64,000 bases of DNA from positions 62,001 through 126,000 of the forward strand of contig NZ_JAEKKT010000116.1 in the NCBI RefSeq assembly GCF_019510245.1, given 5' to 3'. Both the position numbers and the translations under genes were made by a program. The stretch is from Streptomyces sp. GTDB taxonomy: Bacteria; Actinomycetota; Actinomycetes; Streptomycetales; Streptomycetaceae. Numbering within the stretch: position 1 is the stretch's first letter; every line of letters begins with the position of its first letter. Below, one piece after another: positions 35,571 to 45,490 of this stretch. The notes under the pieces were generated by a model. The model was not told the DNA's origin. It searched no databases and worked only from the letters and a program-made list of their open reading frames with translations.

Positions 35571-37643
35571 CTACTTCCAGGTGTCGCTCGTCGTGTAGCC
35601 GGCCGAGGTGCCCGTCGTGTACGACCGGTTCGTGCCCGACTCCCAGGTCACGTTCCCGGAGCCGTCCTTCTTGATGTACTTGTACGTGAAGGCCGTGCTC
35701 TTCGGGACGATCACCAGCTTGCTCCACGTCGGGTACGACTCCGAGGACAGCGGGATCGCGTCGCTGGTGTTCCAGGAACCGAGGGAGGCGAGGGAGCCGA
35801 CGACGTAGACGTTGGTGCCGTAGTCGGTCGTGGCGTACTCGTTGAAGGTGACGTAGGTGGCGTCGGCGTTCGCCACGTTCCAGGAGTTGTCGAGGGAGAC
35901 CGCCGATGCGGTGGTCGTGGCCGATCTGTTGGCGTTGGACTCCCAGGTGACATTGCCTGAGCTGTCCTTCTTTATGTATTTGTACGTGAAGGACGTGTTG
36001 ATCGGCACGCTCGCCGTGCCCGACCAGATCGGGTATCCGGAGGACGAGAGCCGGATCGCCTTCGAGGTGTCCCAGCCGCCCAGGGCGTCGATGGAGCCGA
36101 CGACGTAGACGTTGGTGCCGGTGGTGGTGGGCGCGTACTCGTTGAAGGTCGCGGTCACCGTGGAGGTGGAGCCGCCGCTGCCGCTGTCGTCGCAGCCGAC
36201 CGTGCAGGTGTAGGAGGAGTTGTAGAAGGCGACGGCGTCCTTCGCGGGGATCGTGATGCTCGCGTTGCCGCCGGAGACGGTGACCGTGCTGGCGCCGCCG
36301 TCGATGACGTCGGAGTACGTGCCGTCGGCCATGCCCGTCGCGAAGGTGTAGGTGGCCGACGACGAGCCGTTGTTGACGGCGAAGAAACCGGCGCCGCTGC
36401 GGCCGAAGCCGATGACGTTCGACGACATGGTCTGCCAGTTGGAGACGGCCGCGCCGCCGGCCGCGTTGTGCCAGGCGACCATGCCGACGACCGCGGTGTC
36501 GCGGTCGAGGCAGTTCCAGCCGCTGGAGCAGTCCGTGTCGGTGACGAAGCCCGCGGAGTTCGGCGGTGCCTGGTCGCTCTGGGTCCACTGCCAGCTGGAG
36601 TAGATGGTCGGCGTCGACCACTTGTAGGCGAGCTCGAAGAGGTTGGCGAGCCTGTAGCTGTCGCCGTCCTTGTAGCTCATGTGCAGACCGTTGCGCTCGG
36701 TGTCGTGGTTGGTCACGAAGGACACCGAGTTGGCGGCGGGCAGGATGCCGCTGCTGGAGAGGGAGGAGAGGTTGCTGACGTTGCCCTCGAACGCCGACTT
36801 CATCTGACTGGCGTAGGTGAAGTCCAGGACGTCACCGGAGCCGTAGTAGTCACTGGGCTGCGGGGTCGAGCCCGGGTAGACCTCGTCGAAGACGTACGGC
36901 GCCGCGCCGGAGGCCGTGGTGTTCAGTTTGGCGACGATGGCCGCCATGTCGGTGGCCGGGATGTGCTTGGCCGAGTCGACGCGGAAGCCGTCGACGCCCA
37001 GCGCGATCTGCTTGTTGAGGAAGGCCGCGAGGCCCGAACGGACGTTGTCGGCGCTGGTCTTGAGGTCGGGCAGGCCCAGCAGTTCGCAGTTCTGGACCTG
37101 GGTGAGGTTGGAGTAGTCCTGGATGGTCAGGTCGGAGGTGGGGCAGTCGGCGGAGGTGTGGTAGTCGCTCGGGTCCCAGTCCGGGGTGTCGTACTTGCTG
37201 GTGATGGTGGTGCCGTCGTAGCCGGTGCCGGTCTGGGCGGCGGTGTGGTTGATCACCGCGTCGGTGTAGACCTTCACGCCCGCGGTGTGGCAGGCGGTGA
37301 CCATCGCGGCGAACTGCGTCGCCGTGCCGAAGCGGCTGTTCAGGGTGTACGAGTAGGGCTGGTAGACGTCCCACCAGTAGTAGCTGGACTGCTTGAGGGA
37401 CTCGGAGGGCGGGGCGACCTGCACCGCGCCGTACCCGGCCGGTCCGAGCACGTTCGTGCACTCGGACGCGATCGAGTTCCAGTTCCATTCCCAGAGGTTG
37501 GCGATCACGTCGCCCTTGGCGGTGGTGTCGGCGTGTGCGGGGGAGGCGGGGAGGGCGATCAGGCCCGCGAGCGCCAGGGCGCCCGCGGCTACTGCGCCGG
37601 CCGTGCGCCGGAAGACACCCGGGGGGCGGTGTCTGGTGGTCAT
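35571..37643 (-). CDS. Secreted alpha-amylase with two CBM20 domains
   Basis: The 690-residue product has a signal peptide (HRPPGVFRR basic region, cleavage near AHA-D, about residue 39) followed by a GH13 catalytic domain. The domain has GVDGFRVDSAKHIPATD (nucleophile near 219), PYVFDEVYPG (acid/base near 254) and [11 protein letters not shown]. After the beta domain come two homologous CBM20 starch-binding modules (about 495-590 and 597-690). Each has TFNEYA..GTNVYVVGS..LG.W and FTYKYIKKD.SGNVTWES. Many family members have one CBM20. It is divergent from the amylase-pullulanase gene across a 201-base shared control region. Confidence 0.92.
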   Translation of the reverse strand: MTTRHRPPGVFRRTAGAVAAGALALAGLIALPASPAHADTTAKGDVIANLWEWNWNSIASECTNVLGPAGYGAVQVAPPSESLKQSSYYWWDVYQPYSYTLNSRFGTATQFAAMVTACHTAGVKVYTDAVINHTAAQTGTGYDGTTITSKYDTPDWDPSDYHTSADCPTSDLTIQDYSNLTQVQNCELLGLPDLKTSADNVRSGLAAFLNKQIALGVDGFRVDSAKHIPATDMAAIVAKLNTTASGAAPYVFDEVYPGSTPQPSDYYGSGDVLDFTYASQMKSAFEGNVSNLSSLSSSGILPAANSVSFVTNHDTERNGLHMSYKDGDSYRLANLFELAYKWSTPTIYSSWQWTQSDQAPPNSAGFVTDTDCSSGWNCLDRDTAVVGMVAWHNAAGGAAVSNWQTMSSNVIGFGRSGAGFFAVNNGSSSATYTFATGMADGTYSDVIDGGASTVTVSGGNASITIPAKDAVAFYNSSYTCTVGCDDSGSGGSTSTVTATFNEYAPTTTGTNVYVVGSIDALGGWDTSKAIRLSSSGYPIWSGTASVPINTSFTYKYIKKDSSGNVTWESNANRSATTTASAVSLDNSWNVANADATYVTFNEYATTDYGTNVYVVGSLASLGSWNTSDAIPLSSESYPTWSKLVIVPKSTAFTYKYIKKDGSGNVTWESGTNRSYTTGTSAGYTTSDTWK

Positions 37644-37743
37644 GTGCGGCTCCGAAACGAGATCCGAGACGAACGGGACAGGTTTCAACAACCCGTGAGC
37701 GTGCGGCAGTTGAGACAGGCCGTCAATACGCCTCGTGAAAGTT

Positions 37744-37771
37744 CTTGCTGTGAGTTTCAAGCCTCTTGCTG
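37744..37771. promoter_or_regulatory. Paired MalR-like sites in the amylase/pullulanase intergenic region
   Basis: Two CTTGCTG repeats (37744-37750 and 37765-37771) are spaced 21 bases apart, two helical turns. They lie between the divergent amylase and amylase-pullulanase genes and are placed to affect both promoters. Confidence 0.6.
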
Positions 37772-37844
37772 TAAACCTTTCGTTAGCGATACGGTCGCGC
37801 CGGGTCGGACCCAAGAGAGCCGCTATCGCTAGGAGTTCATACCG

Positions 37845-40800
37845 GTGATACATGTCAGACGGGTCGCGGCCGTCGCCGTCGCCGCCCTCGCCGCCGCGCT
37901 CGTGCAGCCGGTCGCCGCGCACGCCGCAGCCCCGCCCGCGCCGCCCTCCGACGCGAAGCTCGCCGCCGAGCCCGCCCGGCACGACGACACCCGCGAGCAG
38001 TTCTACTTCGTCATGCCGGACCGTTTCGCCAACGGGGACAAGAGCAACGACAAGGGCGGCCTCACCGGCTCCCGGCTCTCCACCGGCTACGACCCCACCG
38101 ACAAGGGCTTCTACCAGGGCGGCGACCTCAAGGGCCTGACCCGGCGGCTCGACTACATCAAGGGGCTCGGCACCACCGCCATCTGGATGGCCCCGATCTT
38201 CAAGAACAAGCCCGTGCAGGGGACCGGGAGCAACGCCTCGGCCGGCTACCACGGGTACTGGATCACCGACTTCACCCAGGTCGACCCGCACTTCGGGACC
38301 AACAAGGACCTTCAGACCCTCATCTCCAAGGCGCACGCCAAGGGCATGAAGGTCTTCTTCGACGTCATCACCAACCACACCGCCGACGTCGTCGACTACC
38401 AGGAGAAGTCCTACGACTACCTCTCCAAGGGCGCCTTCCCCTACCTGACCAAGGACGGGCGGCCCTTCGACGACGCAGACTACGCGGACGGGAAGAAGAA
38501 GTTCCCGGCCGTCTCCACCGCCTCCTTCCCGCGCACGCCGACCGTGACGAGCGACAGCAAGGTGCCGTCGTGGCTCAACGACCCGACGATGTACCACAAC
38601 CGGGGCGACTCCACGTTCGCCGGCGAGTCCGCGACCTACGGCGACTTCTCGGGCCTGGATGACCTGTGGACCGAGCGGCCCGAGGTCGTGCACGGCATGG
38701 AGAAGATCTACGAGCGGTGGGTGAAGGACTTCGCCATCGACGGCTTCCGGATCGACACCGTCAAGAACGTGAACATGGAGTTCTGGACCCAGTGGGCGAC
38801 CGCGCTGGACGAGTACGCGGCCCGGCACGGCCGTAAGAACTTCTTCATGTTCGGCGAGACGTACTCCGCGGACACCTCCGTCACCTCGCCGTACGTCACC
38901 CGGGGCCGCCTCGACGCGACCCTCGACTTCCCCTTCCAGGACGCGGCCCGCTCCTACGCCTCCCAGGGCGCCAGCGCGCAGAAGCTGGCGAGCGTCTTCG
39001 GCGACGACTACAAGTACACGACCGACAAGGCGAACGCCTACGAAGAGGTCACCTTCCTCGGCAACCACGACATGGGCCGGATCGGGTACTTCCTGAAGCA
39101 GGACAACCCGAAGGCCACGGACGCGCAGCTGCTCGCCAAGGACAGGCTCGCCAACGAGGTGATGTTCCTCAGCCGGGGCAACCCGGTCGTCTACTACGGA
39201 GACGAGCAGGGCTTCACCGGCTCCGGCGGCGACAAGGACGCCCGGCAGACGATGTTCGCGTCGAAGGTCGCCGACTACCTGGACGACGACGAGATCGGCA
39301 CCGACCGCACGGCCGCCAGTGACTCCTACGACACCAGCGCACCGCTCTACAAGCAGATCAGCGCTCTCGGCAAGCTCCGCAAGGACAACCCGGCCCTCGC
39401 CGACGGCGTCCAGACCGAGCGTTACGCCGCCGACGGCGCCGGCGTCTACGCGTTCACCCGGACGGACGCGAAGACCGGCCAGGAGTACGTGGTCGCCTTC
39501 AACAACGCCGACACCGCCAGGACGGCGACCTTCGCGACCGGCTCCGCCGGCATGCGCTACCGCGCCGTCTACGGCACCGACGGCACCGTGACGTCCGGTA
39601 CGGACAACGGCGTCACCGTCACCGTCCCCGCCGAGTCCGCCGTCGTCTACAAGGCGGCCGGCCCCCTCGCCAAGCCCGCCACCACCCCGGCGATCACTCT
39701 CCGGGCCCCCGCCGCCGGCGCCACCGGCACCGTCGACCTCACCGCGGACGTCACCGGCGGACAGCTGAACCGGGTCGTCTTCGCCGCCCAGGTCGGCGAC
39801 GGCAAGTGGACCACCCTCGGCTCCGCCGACCACGCCCCCTACCAGGTCACCCAGACCATCGCCGAGGACGTCCCGGCCGGCACCCCCCTGCGCTACAAGG
39901 CGGTCGTGACCGACTCCGCAGGGCACACGAGCAGCGCACTCGCCGAGAGCACCAGCGGCACCCCGCCCGCCGCCGAGACCCCCACCGCCTCCTCCCGCGA
40001 CTACGTGGTCGTCCACTACAAGCGCACCGACGGCGACTACGCCGACTGGGGCCTGTACGCCTGGGGCGACCTCGCCGACGGCGAGGCGACCACCTGGCCG
40101 GCGAGCCACCCCTTCATCGGCCGGGACGCGTACGGCGCCTTCGCCTACGTCAAGCTGAAGTCCGGCGCGTCGAACGTCGACTTCCTGGTCATCGACAAGG
40201 ACGGCAACAAGGACGTCTCCGCCGACCGCTCCATCGACGTCACCAGGACGGGCGAGGTCTGGATCGAGCAGGGGAAGGCGGACGTCCTCACGACGAAGCC
40301 CGACTACCCGGCGCAGGACACCACCAAGGCGATCATCCACTACCACCGCGCCGACGGGGACTACGACGGCTGGGGCCTGCACGTCTGGACGGGCGCCGCG
40401 AACCCCACCGACTGGTCGAACCCCCTGCAGCCGGTGAAGACTGATGCCTATGGCGCGGTCTTCGAGGTACCGCTCACCGAGGGTGCCACCAGCCTCAGCT
40501 ACATCATCCACAAGGGCGACGAGAAGGACCTCTCCGCCGACCAGTCACTCGACCTCAAGGCCAGTGGCCACGAGGTGTGGCTGTTGAACGGCCAGGAGAA
40601 GTACCTGCTCCCGCAGCCCGCCGGCAGCGCGGCCGCGCTCGACCTGGCCACCTCCAAGGCGGTCTGGATCGACCGGGACACCGTCGCCTGGGACGGCGTC
40701 GACGGCGCGGCCTCCACCCAGCTGGTCTACTCCCACGACGGTTCGATCGCCGTCAAGGACGGGGCTCTGACCAGCGACGACGAGCGGTGGCTGCGGCTGA

Positions 40801-43211
40801 CGAAGACCACCCTCACCGACGCCCAGAAGGCGAAGTTCCCCTACCTGAAGGACTACACGGCCTGGTCGGTGGACCCGCGCGACCGGGCCCGGGTGCGCGA
40901 GGCGCTCGGCGGACAGCTCGTCGCCTCCCAGCGCGCCGCCAACGGCGCGGTGCTGGCCGCGACCGGCGTGCAGACCGCCGGGGTCCTCGACGACGTGTAC
41001 GCCAGGGCCACGGCGGCGGACCTCGGCCCGGTCTTCCACCACGGAAAGCCCACGCTCTCCGTGTGGGCGCCGACCGCGCAGAGCGTCGCCCTCGAACTCG
41101 ACGGCTCGCTGAAGGCGATGCACCGTGACGCCGCCACCGGCGTCTGGTCCGTCACCGGCCCCGCCTCCTGGAAGAACAGGCCCTACCGGTACGTCGTGAA
41201 GGTCTGGGCGCCCAGCGTCCAGAAGATCGTCACCAACAAGGTCACCGACCCCTACTCGGTCGCCCTCACCGCCGACTCCGGGCGCAGCCTCGTCGTCGAC
41301 CTGAACGACAGGTCGCTCGCGCCGAACGGCTGGTCGACGTACACCAAGCCCAGGGCCGTACCGATGAAGGACGCCCAGATCCAGGAGCTGCACGTCCGGG
41401 ACTTCTCGGTGGCGGACGCCACCGTCCCGGCCGCCGACCGGGGCACGTACCTCGCCTTCACCGACAGGAACAGCGACGGCTCCAGGCACCTCAAGGCCCT
41501 CGCGAAGTCCGGGACCTCGTACGTCCACCTCCTCCCGGTCTTCGACTTCGCCACCGTGCCCGAGAAGAAGGCCGACCAGGCGAGCCCCGGCTGCGACCTC
41601 GCCTCCTACCCGGCCGACTCGGAGAAGCAGCAGGAGTGCGTCGCCGCGGTGGCCGCGAAGGACGCCTACAACTGGGGTTACGACCCGTACCACTTCACGG
41701 TCCCGGAGGGCTCGTACGCCACCGACCCGGACGGCACCGCGCGCACCGTCCAGTTCCGGAAGATGGTCAAGTCGCTCAACGACGACGGGCTGCGGGTCGT
41801 CATGGACGTCGTCTACAACCACACCGCGGCCGACGGTGAGGCGGACACGAGCGTCCTCGACCGGATCGTGCCCGGCTACTACCAGCGGCTGCTCGCCGAC
41901 GGCAGCGTCGCCAACAGCACCTGCTGCGCCAACACCGCGCCCGAGAACGCCATGATGGGCAAGCTGGTGGTGGACTCGATCGTCACCTGGGCCAAGGAGT
42001 ACAAGGTCGACGGGTTCCGCTTCGACCTGATGGGCCACCACCCGAAGGCCAACATCCTCGCGGTCCGCAAGGCCCTGGACGCGCTGACCCTGAAGAAGGA
42101 CGGGGTCGACGGCAAGAAGATCATCCTGTACGGCGAGGGCTGGAACTTCGGCGAGGTCGCGAACGACGCCCGGTTCGTGCAGGCCACGCAGCAGAACATG
42201 GCCGGCACCGGCATCGCCACCTTCTCCGACCGTGCCCGGGACGCCGTACGCGGCGGCAGCCCCTTCGACGACGACCCCGGCATCCAGGGCTTCGCGTCCG
42301 GCCTCTACACCGACCCCAACTCCTCCACGGCCAACGGCACCGCGGCCGAGCAGAAGGCCCGGCTGCTGCACTACCAGGACCTGATCAAGGTCGGCCTGAC
42401 CGGCAACCTCGCGAAGTACCGGTTCACCGACACCGGCGGCAAGGAGGTCACCGGCGCCGAGATCGACTACAACGGCTCGCCCGCGGGGTACGCCGACGCG
42501 CCCGGCGACGCCCTCGCCTATGTCGACGCGCACGACAACGAGTCGCTGTTCGACGCGCTGACGTACAAACTGCCGTCCGGCACCTCCGCGTCCGACCGGG
42601 CCCGGATGCAGGTCCTGGCGATGGCCACGGCCGCCCTCTCGCAGGGACCCTCGCTCTCCCAGGCCGGCACCGACCTGCTGCGCTCCAAGTCCCTGGACCG
42701 CAACTCCTTCGACAGCGGCGACTGGTTCAACGCCATCCACTGGAACTGCGCCGACGGCAACGGCTTCGGCCGCGGGCTGCCCATGGCCGCCGACAACCGG
42801 TCCAAGTGGTCCTACGCCAAGCCGCTGCTGACGTCGGTGAAGGTCGGGTGCGCGCAGATCGACGGGGCCTCGGCCGCCTACCGGGACCTGCTGAAGATCC
42901 GTACGACCGACAAGGCGTTCTCGCTGGGCACGGCGGCGCGGGTCCAGTCGGAGCTCTCCTTCCCGCTGTCGGGGAAGGACGAGACGCCCGGCGTGATCAC
43001 CATGGAACTCGGTGACCTGGTCGTCGTGTTCAACGCGAGCCCCGAGCGGCAGGAACAGCGGGTGGGCGCCCTGGCCGGAACCGGCTACCGGCTGCACCCG
43101 GTGCAGGCGGCGGGCGCGGACTCCGTCGTCAAGTCCGCATCGTACGAGCCGGAAACGGGTACGTTCGTGGTTCCGGGACGCACGGTGGCGGTGTTCTCCC
43201 GGACGACGTGA
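37845..43211 (+). CDS. Secreted bifunctional amylase-pullulanase
   Basis: The 1788-residue secreted enzyme cuts alpha-1,4 and alpha-1,6 bonds. A signal peptide (cleavage near AHAA, about residue 25) is followed by a GH13 amylase domain (about 40-610; [31 protein letters not shown]). A linker beta domain precedes two CBM41-type modules (about 718-820 and 826-922; [18 protein letters not shown] and [18 protein letters not shown]). A CBM48-like domain (near 1070, [15 protein letters not shown]) and the pullulanase domain ([53 protein letters not shown]) complete it. The GTG start has AGGAG nine bases upstream. Confidence 0.94.
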   Translation: MIHVRRVAAVAVAALAAALVQPVAAHAAAPPAPPSDAKLAAEPARHDDTREQFYFVMPDRFANGDKSNDKGGLTGSRLSTGYDPTDKGFYQGGDLKGLTRRLDYIKGLGTTAIWMAPIFKNKPVQGTGSNASAGYHGYWITDFTQVDPHFGTNKDLQTLISKAHAKGMKVFFDVITNHTADVVDYQEKSYDYLSKGAFPYLTKDGRPFDDADYADGKKKFPAVSTASFPRTPTVTSDSKVPSWLNDPTMYHNRGDSTFAGESATYGDFSGLDDLWTERPEVVHGMEKIYERWVKDFAIDGFRIDTVKNVNMEFWTQWATALDEYAARHGRKNFFMFGETYSADTSVTSPYVTRGRLDATLDFPFQDAARSYASQGASAQKLASVFGDDYKYTTDKANAYEEVTFLGNHDMGRIGYFLKQDNPKATDAQLLAKDRLANEVMFLSRGNPVVYYGDEQGFTGSGGDKDARQTMFASKVADYLDDDEIGTDRTAASDSYDTSAPLYKQISALGKLRKDNPALADGVQTERYAADGAGVYAFTRTDAKTGQEYVVAFNNADTARTATFATGSAGMRYRAVYGTDGTVTSGTDNGVTVTVPAESAVVYKAAGPLAKPATTPAITLRAPAAGATGTVDLTADVTGGQLNRVVFAAQVGDGKWTTLGSADHAPYQVTQTIAEDVPAGTPLRYKAVVTDSAGHTSSALAESTSGTPPAAETPTASSRDYVVVHYKRTDGDYADWGLYAWGDLADGEATTWPASHPFIGRDAYGAFAYVKLKSGASNVDFLVIDKDGNKDVSADRSIDVTRTGEVWIEQGKADVLTTKPDYPAQDTTKAIIHYHRADGDYDGWGLHVWTGAANPTDWSNPLQPVKTDAYGAVFEVPLTEGATSLSYIIHKGDEKDLSADQSLDLKASGHEVWLLNGQEKYLLPQPAGSAAALDLATSKAVWIDRDTVAWDGVDGAASTQLVYSHDGSIAVKDGALTSDDERWLRLTKTTLTDAQKAKFPYLKDYTAWSVDPRDRARVREALGGQLVASQRAANGAVLAATGVQTAGVLDDVYARATAADLGPVFHHGKPTLSVWAPTAQSVALELDGSLKAMHRDAATGVWSVTGPASWKNRPYRYVVKVWAPSVQKIVTNKVTDPYSVALTADSGRSLVVDLNDRSLAPNGWSTYTKPRAVPMKDAQIQELHVRDFSVADATVPAADRGTYLAFTDRNSDGSRHLKALAKSGTSYVHLLPVFDFATVPEKKADQASPGCDLASYPADSEKQQECVAAVAAKDAYNWGYDPYHFTVPEGSYATDPDGTARTVQFRKMVKSLNDDGLRVVMDVVYNHTAADGEADTSVLDRIVPGYYQRLLADGSVANSTCCANTAPENAMMGKLVVDSIVTWAKEYKVDGFRFDLMGHHPKANILAVRKALDALTLKKDGVDGKKIILYGEGWNFGEVANDARFVQATQQNMAGTGIATFSDRARDAVRGGSPFDDDPGIQGFASGLYTDPNSSTANGTAAEQKARLLHYQDLIKVGLTGNLAKYRFTDTGGKEVTGAEIDYNGSPAGYADAPGDALAYVDAHDNESLFDALTYKLPSGTSASDRARMQVLAMATAALSQGPSLSQAGTDLLRSKSLDRNSFDSGDWFNAIHWNCADGNGFGRGLPMAADNRSKWSYAKPLLTSVKVGCAQIDGASAAYRDLLKIRTTDKAFSLGTAARVQSELSFPLSGKDETPGVITMELGDLVVVFNASPERQEQRVGALAGTGYRLHPVQAAGADSVVKSASYEPETGTFVVPGRTVAVFSRTT

Positions 43212-43227
43212 CCGTGGCCTTACGGCG

Positions 43228-43260
43228 GTGGGGCAGGCCCGGCACTGGGCACTGCCCCAC
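43228..43260 (+). terminator. Amylase-pullulanase terminator
   Basis: GTGGGGCAG pairs with CTGCCCCAC, extended by inner GCCC/GGGC with one bulge. The hairpin begins 17 bases after the stop codon. Confidence 0.65.
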
Positions 43261-43284
43261 CTGCGCTGTCCAGAGGCTGGGAGA

Positions 43285-44919
43285 ATGGACGTCAACGGCA
43301 AGCTGACAGACACGACCGTGCTGGTCGTGGACGACGAGCCCGCGAGCCGGTACGCGATGGGCACCGTCCTGCGCCGGGCCGGTCACCAGGTCGTGGCCGT
43401 CGCCGACGGCCGGCAGGCGCTCGCCGAACTCGACGTACGGCTGCGCAAGGGGTCCCTGCCGGACGTGGCCCTCGTCGACCTGAACCTGCCGGACATGAGC
43501 GGCTTCGAGCTGTGCCGCCGGCTCAAGGAGCGGCCGCACATGGCCGGCCTGCCCGTCGTGCACTTCTCGGCCCTCCGGGTCGCACCGGCGGACCGCTGCC
43601 CGGGACTGGACACGGGGGCCGAGGCGTATCTGACGGTGCCCGCCGAGCCCGAGGAGATCGAGGCGGCGGTCCGGGCCGCGGTACGTGCCGCCCGGCTGCG
43701 CGCCGACGACCAGGCGCTGGTGCGGCGGCTGAAACTGCTGTCGGAGACGATCGTCACCATCCAGGCGGCGCGCTCGCTGCACGAACTGGCGGACGCCGCC
43801 GCGGACGGCGCCGCACGCCTCCTCGGCTGCCCCGCCGCCGTCTTCGTCCTCGACCAGGACGACGAGCTGTACCGCGGCCTGTACCGGGAGCGCACCTCCC
43901 TGGCCCTGCCGGACGAGGGCGCGCACCGGGACGTCGCCGGTCTGCTGCGGCGGCTCACCCGCGGGCAGTCCGGGGTCCGGATCACCACCGTGCCGACGCC
44001 GCTGTGGCCCACCGGTTTCTTCCGGCCCGGGGTGCAGCACGACGCCCGGCTGACGCTGGTCCTCACCCAGGACGGCAAGGTGCCGGTCTGCGTGGCCACC
44101 CCCACCCGCGGGCAGCGCAGGGTCGATCCCGAGAACGAGGCGCTGCTGGCCCAGCTGGCCCAGGCCACCGCGCTCGCCGCCGAGCCGCTGCTCATGTACC
44201 AGGTGGAGCGGCATGTCGCGCTCACCCTCCAGCACAGCTTCCTGCCCCGCCCGCACCAGCTGCCGGAGCTGCCGGGCGTCGACATAGCGGTGCGCTACCA
44301 GCCCGCCTCACAGGAGACCGAGATCGGCGGCGACTTCTACGCCGCGCTGCGGGTCGGCGACGGGGTGCTCACCGCGGTGGGGGACGTCGTGGGGCACTCG
44401 CTGGACGCGGCCACCGTCATGGTCGAACTGCGGCACGCGCTGCGCGCCTACTGCCTCACCGAGAGCGACCCGGCCGCCCTCGCCGAACGGCTCGACCAGG
44501 TGCTCCAGCACTACCACGCCGAGGTCACGGCCACCGTCTGCCTGGCCCTCGTCGATCCGGGGACCGGGCGCACCCGCATCGCCAACGCCGGGCACATCCC
44601 GCCGCTGATACTGGGCGACGACGGCAGCGCCGAGTACGTCAAGGCGTCGGGTCCGCTGCTCGGGGTGGGCCTGCCGCACCCGCCGCCCACCGAGGTGGTC
44701 CTCGAACCCACCGACCGGCTCCTCATGGTCACCGACGGCCTGATCGAGACGCGCGGCACCGACCTCACGGTCTCCATGGAACACCTCCGGGCCGCCGCCG
44801 GCGGCGCCCTGCCCGGCCTGGACGCCCTGTGCGACACGCTCCTCGCCTGCTTCGGCCGGGACCGCGAGGACGACATCGCACTCCTCGCGCTGAGCCTGGC
44901 GGACCGGGCCGGTCTCTGA
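43285..44919 (+). CDS. Response-regulator receiver + SpoIIE-type PP2C phosphatase
   Basis: The 544-residue product has an N-terminal receiver domain (TVLVVDDEPASRY; phospho-acceptor Asp in LVDLNLPDMSG) and a GAF-like middle (about 150-310). The C-terminal SpoIIE phosphatase has the metal-binding motifs IGGDFYAA, VGDVVGHSLDAA, VTDGLIETRGTDL and REDDIALLAL. It resembles the RsbU/OsaC-type switch proteins that control stress sigma factors by dephosphorylating anti-anti-sigma proteins; no partner is adjacent. ATG 43285, preceded by GGGAGA, starts the receiver domain. Confidence 0.92.
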   Translation: MDVNGKLTDTTVLVVDDEPASRYAMGTVLRRAGHQVVAVADGRQALAELDVRLRKGSLPDVALVDLNLPDMSGFELCRRLKERPHMAGLPVVHFSALRVAPADRCPGLDTGAEAYLTVPAEPEEIEAAVRAAVRAARLRADDQALVRRLKLLSETIVTIQAARSLHELADAAADGAARLLGCPAAVFVLDQDDELYRGLYRERTSLALPDEGAHRDVAGLLRRLTRGQSGVRITTVPTPLWPTGFFRPGVQHDARLTLVLTQDGKVPVCVATPTRGQRRVDPENEALLAQLAQATALAAEPLLMYQVERHVALTLQHSFLPRPHQLPELPGVDIAVRYQPASQETEIGGDFYAALRVGDGVLTAVGDVVGHSLDAATVMVELRHALRAYCLTESDPAALAERLDQVLQHYHAEVTATVCLALVDPGTGRTRIANAGHIPPLILGDDGSAEYVKASGPLLGVGLPHPPPTEVVLEPTDRLLMVTDGLIETRGTDLTVSMEHLRAAAGGALPGLDALCDTLLACFGRDREDDIALLALSLADRAGL

Positions 44920-44973
44920 CCGCGGGTCGCCGCGGAGGAACGCCGGCCGGTCCCAGCTGATGCTTTGGCGAAT

Positions 44974-45013
44974 TCGAGCGGAAACGAGCGGAATCGCGCG
45001 AGGTCGAGCGGAA
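44974..45013. repeat. Four 10-bp tandem repeats (consensus NCGAGCGGAA)
   Basis: TCGAGCGGAA, ACGAGCGGAA, a degenerate TCGCGCGAGG and TCGAGCGGAA lie head to tail with exact 10-bp phasing, which would put identical faces on one side of the helix. A further AGCGGAA occurs near 45140. Confidence 0.7.
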
Positions 45014-45220
45014 CCGAAAGGCGCCGAGAAGTGGTACGGGGTATTCCGTGCCGATGGCGGTCGCCGTGGCCATGACTGTCACTATTCGTGGCCGATTCCC
45101 TATGTGATCGAAACGGCGGACCGGCCGGTAAAGAATGTGGAGCGGAATCCTCCGTCGTCCGGCACATGAGATCCGCTGGGAAAGCTGGGGTCGGCGTGTC
45201 GGCGTGGGACTCCTGAATTC

Positions 45221-45237
45221 ATCCCGGTCACCGGGAT
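45221..45237. promoter_or_regulatory. Perfect palindrome, candidate operator
   Basis: ATCCCGGT-C-ACCGGGAT is an exact 8-1-8 inverted repeat, 254 bases before the synthetase start, directly followed by an AT-rich patch. Confidence 0.55.
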
Positions 45238-45490
45238 TTGATTCCGAGTTAATTGGTGCACACTGTTTATGGTTCCCGGAGTGCGGTCTCCGCTGCCATC
45301 GAACGCGTGAATTATTTTCCGGCGCGGTGGCGCTTATACGCCTATAGTTGCGCCGGACTGCGCCCTCTATTGCCGCTGCAACACCGTGCGCTCATCGAAG
45401 CAAGTAGCGGCCCGGTCGACGCGAGTTGTACGTTTCTCGTCACCGAAGGCATATTCCAACCAGCGGTTCTCGCCGTTGAGAGGGACACGC

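Larger units (their letters stand above)
44920..45490. promoter_or_regulatory. AT-richer control region of the lanthipeptide cluster
   Basis: The 571 bases upstream of the synthetase gene are visibly lower in GC than their surroundings and contain no gene. They carry tandem decamers (44974-45013), a perfect 17-base palindrome (45221-45237) and a TATAGT -10-like hexamer at 45343. These are probably the regulatory elements of the cluster. Confidence 0.6.

Noticed and set aside
40545..43364. A 939-codon minus-strand frame opposite the pullulanase domain
   Set aside because: It is a shadow of a well-supported enzyme gene with no start context or motifs.
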